A DNA stretch of 64,000 nt from Sparassis latifolia (Eukaryota > Basidiomycota > Agaricomycetes > Polyporales > Sparassidaceae). Within the stretch, counting starts at the first letter, position 1. The number at the start of each line of letters is the position of its first letter. The DNA is taken from assembly GCA_018466975.1 (NCBI GenBank), contig CM031561.1:5146001-5210000 (forward strand), read 5' to 3'. The notes beneath the pieces were generated by a model. That model was not told the origin of the DNA, made no database searches, and saw only the letters and a program-made list of their open reading frames with translations. Position numbers and translations under genes: made by a program. This document shows, in pieces, positions 58,501-64,000 of the stretch.

Positions 58501-58805
58501 GGAGGACGGGGAAGGAGAGTCGGACGAGGAAGGCGGCGGGGCTGAGGATGCAGGGGGGGCGACCGAGGACGTAGGCGGGGTGGATGAGGGTGAAGCGTCG
58601 GGGGAGGATGAAGAGGGGGAGTCCTATTAGAGGGCGTGTGTCAGCGAGTGACGCGGATAGAGAACGACACGGGAAAGGCCAGAAGGAACTCACGGTGGAC
58701 GAGGCACGCACTGGGCTCGAATCAGAGGAGGACGCGTCCGGGGAGCGGCCAGAGGAGAGCTGGCGCGGGGAGCGCGTACGCGCACGTTGACGTTGCACGT
58801 TGGCC
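55563..58805 (-). CDS. Low-complexity Ser/Thr/Pro/Ala-rich extension, probably the N-terminal part of the same gene
   Basis: On the minus strand the sequence remains open in successive frames, made almost only of Ser, Thr, Ala, Pro and Val: SSASGGVSSAPGSASS (57800-57186), ASTFVSSSASTFVSS (57280-56573) and PTSASTPTSPSTSAPASSS (56576-55575). An upstream exon at 58408-58194 (MAPSSHTASSTTPTSPAS) ends at a good GTGAGT donor, with an acceptor at about 57836. A first exon MANVQRQRARTRSP may begin at 58805. Frames change several times, so a single intact protein is not proven. The hydrophobic run encoded at about 55760-55578 comes from purine-rich DNA and is not clearly a real helix. I favour this strand because it joins a genuine membrane helix and tail. 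Confidence 0.4.
56980..57200. repeat. 24-bp minisatellite, DTDEEANV / STFVSSSV type
   Basis: About nine imperfect tandem copies of a 24-bp unit (GATGAAGAAGCAAATGTCGA type). As a multiple of three it keeps the frame on both strands: acidic octapeptides on plus, Ser-rich octapeptides on minus. Confidence 0.85.
57411..57800. repeat. 21-bp minisatellite, EDALPGA / SAPGSAS type
   Basis: About eighteen tandem copies of a 21-bp unit (GAAGACGCGCTCCCCGGTGC plus G). The left half is nearly perfect (eight copies) and the right half degenerate. In frame on both strands, it adds heptapeptides and is likely to vary in copy number. Confidence 0.9.
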
Positions 58806-61690
58806 ATGGGCGAGTACGCAGGGTTGGCGGAGAGGACGAGAGGTAGACCGGGCCTGCGTACAAGCTGGGGTGAGTATGTCCTGGAGAGATAATATAACGA
58901 GAGGCAGACACGGAGATCATTGCGCCAGACCCCTGAGGGAGAGGAGAGACAGAGGCCGGGCACGGGTTATGCGCCAGAGGGGCCGGCACAGCCTGCTCCA
59001 GGGGAACACTACGCGCAGCCTTAAAAAGAGCACGCTGAGGCCGCGCGCATCTTCTTCCCTGCAGTGCCACCGATCATCCCATTCGAGGTCCCGCCTTCTT
59101 AGACGCTCACGCCCGACGCACGCTCCAGCGACGTCATCGCACGACCTCCTGCTGCTATCCTACTTTCGTCCCCAGCTTATCGCTCTTATTCCCCATCACC
59201 CACGGATCTCTCCTACGCGCTCCGCCATCTTCCACTCCAGCGTTCGCATCGCCGTCCACTCTTGCCCTCTCCGTCCTTCGCCCCTGGCTCCACCCACCGT
59301 GAATTTGTCGCCTGCGCACCCCTTCATTCTTCCCGCTGAAATCCACCCCTAATCGACACTGACGCGACCCCTCCGATATATTCGTCCTCCCCATCCCCGC
59401 CGCACGCCTCTCCGGAACTCACCATGATCAGATCAAATCACACCATGTCGACGCGATGAGCCCCCCATGATGTCCCCCTACTGCACAGTGCTCACCCCCC
59501 GAGGCCGTGTGCAGACGTCGCGGGCCCGGGACCCGTCACCCGCGTTACCACTCCGCTAACACGCCCGCATCCACGCCTCTGGGACTTGGTACGTATGTGG
59601 CTGAACCTACACAGGGACCTCGACGCATCCATCGGCAGAATGGTTGCCCAGCAGTCGTGACCACCGCCGGGAGCTGTGTGAACGACGCGGTGAAACCGCC
59701 GTCGGTGCAATCTGAGGGCGTAAAGACTGGGAATTATAAAACTGCTCGCCGCGACGCACGGCGGTCGGTCCTCCAGCTTGGCAGACGACTGCATGCTGGT
59801 ATGATTATTTGACGCTAGCGCGAGTCGGTTGTGCTGCACGCGTCGCGCCGGCGGGCCAGCAGTTCGTGCGCGGCTCGTGGACGTACACGCAACGTTTCCA
59901 CGCCCAGCGACCACGCCCGTCCTATCGCCTGTAGAGTAGAATAAAAATGGTTGCTGGGCAGATGCGCACTAGTTGCAATCGGAGCACGGATCCTAGCGTA
60001 GACGATCTTGGATGATTAGCTTGCACACGGGGACCCACACAAAAAAGACCCCGCTATCGGCGAACATCATCTCGAACGCGCCTTGAGGCTCACACACAAG
60101 AGGTGTCGCCGCCATGAGGATGTGGAGCTGGGATCCGGCTCGGAGATGGCCCCTTCTAACGGCGAACGATTAACTGGAGGCGCGGAGGTGCGACGCGGAG
60201 GGATGTGAGAACCTGCGCACCGAGCAGTTCGTGAATATTAGGATATGAGCGCTGAGTTCCAGCTTGGCAGTAGACTGGATTCCATTGAGTGCGAGCCCGT
60301 CTTGTGCTGTGAAGGCGGAACGTCGGATACGATACGAGATCCGGCGCAGAAGTGAAGGGTGGAGCGAGGACGGGTGATGCCCAGAGGTCAGCGTAATGGG
60401 TCCGAGGGAGACAAGCGAGGATGTGTGCTGCGTGTTGAGGCGGCGTAGGTGGGGCGCACGTTGTATGGGCCTATCGCCGGGATATGTCGTTGACGCGAGG
60501 TAGCTAGAATGAACGTGGAGCTTACCATCTACTGTGGTAATTGAGATGCGCACGCGGCGGGCGGTGCACTTCCTGAACTGCCCACTGCGGATAGCGGTGA
60601 GTCGGGTGCCAAGAGTGTGCGGACGTGAACGACTGTGAAGAACGAAGTCCGGTAGTATTAAGGGCCAAGGGTGATCTGCGGGAAAGGGTGCTTCCTACGA
60701 AGAGCCACAACGCGACATTGATTCGTTGTCCGTGAGCACCTCGGATCCAACAGTCATCCTTGCAAAGCGCAGGAACAGAAGAACGCCTGGCCTGCCAAAT
60801 TAGAGACGGTGTCCGGTTCGGCATGATGAAGTGGTGAGGTTGCGCTAGGTGAATGTACACGCAGGCGTTGTGTACACAGCCCGATATACTGACACCGACA
60901 CCGACATCAGGCGAGACACCGTCTTCCCAAGTAAAGCTGCGAGTGACGATCAGCCCACTGCAGTAGAAACACTATGTGCACGGAAGACGAGCGAAGTGAT
61001 TGTGACGGCTCGACGTGAATGGAAGCAGCTCGATCTGAGCGCTGAGCGCGGAGCACCCACACGAGTAGAGAAACATCAACACCGCGTTGCAGCGTTGTCA
61101 GATGCATCTCCTCGCCCGCACCATTGGCATGCTGCTATACGCCATTTTTATTTGGGAATGGGCGGAATATATGTTCGGATCGAACGGGCGGGACGGTGCG
61201 GAAAACAAATCATGCGTATTGGACGGAGCTTTGTATGCGGAAGGAAGGGAAATTATATGGCAGCCACGCACCTTTGGTTCATTTGTGGTTCATAGAAAGG
61301 AGAGGTGCCTGCACGTTCTAATATAGATCTGTGAGATCTCAAAGGTGCAATGAGTGACGGTCTGTTCCATATATATAATATCTAGACGTTGGGCATTAAA
61401 AATCATACAACGTTGGCCATTCAGTATACGTTCTCCGACAAGTGCTTCCTCTTGAATTTTCTCGTCACTGCAAGTCAAGAACGGAAGTGATCACACACAC
61501 GATCACGCCAGTGGTGCGGCCGCGGCGGAGCAAGCGTGTTGTTTGTTCGATGTTTGGTTCCTCGGGAGACGCCGACTATTGTTTGAACTTGTTCGGCAAC
61601 ATCGACGACAGTGCTAAGTACTGACAAGCCCAAATACCCTCCTTCATCCTTCATCCACATCGTTCACACCCTCTGCTCGCCGTCTCCTCG
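58806..61690. other. Region without a recognised gene
   Basis: A pyrimidine-rich plus strand at about 59150-59420 could be promoter-like. Two minus-strand frames (59914-59492 and 60553-60170) share a short motif (QSSAKLED / QSTAKLEL, from a CCAGCTTGGCAG core at 59777 and 60258), but otherwise neither resembles a known protein. No RNA gene or transposon end was seen. Confidence 0.3.
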
Positions 61691-63085
61691 TTGACCAGAA
61701 ACACTAGCTCATCGCTACCCGACGCTGCGACGCCGATGCCCACGACGCGCTCACGCGCCGCCTTACTCGACTCGTCCCCTGTCGATATTCCCCCCGTCCG
61801 GCGCCCTCTCCCTAAACGCTCTGCCTCCCACGCGTCCCTCCCTACCCCGCCGCGTACCGCGACCAAACGCAAACGTGCGCGCTCCCGTGCGACAGATTCC
61901 GACGTCGACGAGGACGAGCATGTACCTGCCATCGGCGAGGATGAACATGGCGATGAGCCCGAACGCGAGCGAGCGAGCCGCCGCGATGGCGACGGCGCGC
62001 TCATCATCGGCCACAAAAAGCGCAAGACTCTCGACGCCATCGCCGAGGAGCTCAGCGAGGCTGTCGTAGAAGAGGCCTTCTGGCTGGATGATCGCAACGC
62101 CAACGCAGGAAAAGCCAGCTCGAGCCCAAGTCGCTGCCCCGCACCCGTACGCGCTCACGGACGCGCTCGCCGTCCTCGTCGCCCCCGCCTGCCGCGCACC
62201 TCCTGCGCCGTGGCCACACCGGCCTCATATCGCCCCCGCCGTCGCGCCGCCAGCGCACCCGCGTCGGACGACGTCCTGTCACGCCCAGGCCCCGCGCGAG
62301 CACCAGCGGGAAGCCGAGCCTCTTCCCCAAGCGCGATTCGCCGGACAACCCCTTCCTGGCTGACACGCCGGATGACTCTCCTACGACACCCGTGCGCGAG
62401 ACGGACGCTGGCGCCACGCCGCACACACCCGTGAAACAAGTCGAGAAGCCGACGCTCACTTGGGTCTTGTGCGTGCTCTTCGTCCTTTGAAATCTCCTCG
62501 TGTCCTTGCTTATCCTGACGTATTTACAGCCGGGGCAAGAAAGTGGAGCTTGCGAATCCGCACTTCCATGGCACAGCCGAGGATGACGAGGACGACGAGG
62601 AGACCGCCAAGCACTGTCTCCTGCCGGAGGGCCATCCGGATTATAGCCCGCCTCCAACGTACGCGCCCAAGCTTCTCTTCCCCGAGGCGCACAGGCATAC
62701 CCGGCGGCGAGCACCAAAGGCACCTGTGCCCACCACGGAAAAGGCTTCCATACCCATGGAGGCCAAGGCTACCTCAAAGATGAAGGCCAAGGCCAAGGCG
62801 GAGCCTGCAGAAGTTTCACCTTCTGACGCAGATCCAAGCGACGACGAACACGATGATGAGGCAGTCGAGGAGTTGGTGGCGTCAGCGGTAACAGAAGCGG
62901 CGGTACAGGCAGCAATGGAGGAGCGCCTTGCGAAACGCATCGATGCTGCTACCGCGGCCGCGACGAGGACGAGGACACGCTCCCAAGGCGCGCCACGCCT
63001 CCCCGAGGTGAAAGACAGCGACATTCCTCGCCGTGCGATGGGCCCCGCCAGGGCGCCCAAGCCGGTCAAGAGCGTGGGGAGCTAA
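61691..63085 (+). CDS. Disordered, basic/acidic protein (probably nuclear), function unknown
   Basis: An open frame from 61691 (first Met codons TRNTSS or, more likely, MPTTRSRAALLDSSP at 61736). It carries nuclear-localisation-like runs (KRKRARSR, GHKKRKTLDAIAEELSEA). The frame then becomes implausible at about 62110, while another frame takes over with LPRTRTRSRTRSPSSSPP and PNNPFLADTPDDSPTTP-like sequence through WVL at 62468. That switch has no clear intron. A normal 60-nt intron follows (donor at 62469), then FRGKKVELANPHFHG, an acidic helix-forming stretch, AAVQAAMEERLAKRIDAA and the stop at 63083-63085. No known domain. The frame change suggests an indel in the assembly or a missed splice. 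Confidence 0.6.
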
Positions 63086-63601
63086 GTCTGCGTTTGCTGA
63101 CGTTCTGGCAGGTGCAGATCCTTTCTAATTTAGTCGTCTTTTCCATCTTCGCCGTTTTCCCTGCTGGTTATTGTCGGACCATGCTGCGACACCTACATTC
63201 TACCCTCCGCACGTAGCTTGTATATACGTTTCGCGACATTTCGGTACGCATCATACTACTTACCGCTCACTGTCGCCCTGCGATACCTTATGTTGCTCTC
63301 CGTCACAGTTTGATGTGTCGATATGCCGTGCATCTTGTTTCTCTTCGTTACGATTGTTTCCTTCTGTTAATTGTCCATGCATTACACCCACGACTATGTA
63401 TGCATACAAGTACGCTTCAGATGTTGCAAATATACGTAGAACTCCATCCATGAATGAATAAAAGCCACGCACAGCGCGACGCCATATGTCGGACCCGCCG
63501 TTGCATCAATCCCAACCAGTATAGATGGGGTACATGAAGGTATCATAGGAGCATGGATGCCTACAGCCTAGTAGAAATAACATATTAAATCAGTCGTTAA
63601 A
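63086..63601. other. Intergenic, convergent 3' ends
   Basis: 3' flank of the 61.7-63.1 kb gene and of the partial gene at the right edge. T-rich, no recognisable coding content. Confidence 0.4.
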
Positions 63602-64000
63602 TCATGGTCGCCACGCAGGTCTCTCCTTCTCCACTCCCAACCCTTCTGCGACGCTCTGCACGCGCCTCAGCGAACTCCTCGATGGCACTCTCTCCATGCT
63701 CTGTTGCTCCTTCAAACACTCGAAGGTGCGGACCAGCTCCTTCACACTCCCTGCACTGCCTCTGCGGTCACTGGACATCGAAAGCGACAGAACAGGCTGC
63801 GGCGTGGGTGGCGACGGTGGGCGCAGCTGAACGAGTCGCTGGGGTCGCTGGGTAAACCGTGGGATCATGGACGGCTTGGGCGGGAGCGGCACTGGGTGTA
63901 AGTGTACCAGCTCTTTCGGATGAGCAGGCTTCGACATCGGTTTGGGCGCAGGCGTTGAGATCGGTGGCCGAGGCTTCTGGAAGAGCTCTGCCGGAGGGAT
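63602..64000 (-). CDS. Partial gene, C-terminal end of a Pro/Ser-rich protein
   Basis: The minus-strand frame is open from the right edge (IPPAELFQKPRPPIST) to a stop at 63602, so the gene starts beyond the window. The visible 132 residues are Pro-rich, then Ser/Arg-rich with a short helical part: GSVKELVRTFECLKEQQSME, then SRSSLRRVQSVAEG, ending ERPAWRP. No domain can be assigned from this portion. Confidence 0.55.
   Translation of the reverse strand: MPPAELFQKPRPPISTPAPKPMSKPAHPKELVHLHPVPLPPKPSMIPRFTQRPQRLVQLRPPSPPTPQPVLSLSMSSDRRGSAGSVKELVRTFECLKEQQSMERVPSRSSLRRVQSVAEGLGVEKERPAWRP

Overview
The window looks like nuclear DNA of a mushroom-forming basidiomycete (Agaricomycetes). The genes are split by many short introns of about 50-60 nt with GT..AG ends, there are no bacterial-style operons, and the families are those of a saprotrophic or wood-decay fungus: TORC2 Sin1/Avo1, eIF3g, DcpS, a class I HDAC, Sam50, and MFS, MATE and OPT transporters. 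The assignment rests on gene content and structure only. All gene models were spliced by eye, so internal exon borders are approximate unless positions are given.

Layout. 0.3-14 kb is dense housekeeping sequence: a hypothetical protein (-), eIF3 subunit G (-), the TORC2 subunit Sin1/Avo1 (+), a secreted metallophosphoesterase of the Dcr2/purple-phosphatase type (-), the scavenger decapping enzyme DcpS (+), and a RING + RRM protein (+). A secreted major-royal-jelly/yellow family protein follows (14.9-16.8 kb, +). From 16.8 to 26.9 kb the window is gene-poor. It holds one C2H2 zinc-finger gene, one zinc-finger fragment and a complete 401-bp MITE with 22-bp terminal inverted repeats and a 7-bp target-site duplication. 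An MFS transporter (26.9-30.0 kb, -) is followed by the decayed remains of a second, related MFS gene, then another sparse stretch ending in a possible small secreted peptide (33.5 kb).

34-44.9 kb is again dense: an F-box protein (-), a Hos1/HDAC8-like deacetylase (+), a broken GMC oxidoreductase (+), a MATE transporter (-) and the mitochondrial outer-membrane insertase Sam50 (+). An orphan ORF, an OPT peptide transporter that appears to lack part of its membrane core, and an FAD monooxygenase follow. From 53 to 58.8 kb a very Ser/Thr-rich, repeat-built membrane protein is encoded on the minus strand, with long acidic shadow ORFs on the plus strand. The right end has a disordered nuclear-looking protein (+) and the 3' end of another gene (-) that runs off the window.

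The genes do not form one pathway. Recurring themes are tightly spaced head-to-head pairs (eIF3g/Sin1, phosphatase/DcpS, F-box/HDAC, MATE/Sam50) that probably share promoters, and decayed or altered transporter and oxidoreductase genes (MFS, GMC, OPT, FAD monooxygenase). I found no convincing evidence of a wholly new system. The most unusual items are a DcpS whose first HIT-triad histidine reads as arginine, the internally deleted OPT gene, the complete MITE, and the double-stranded low-complexity tract at 53-58 kb.
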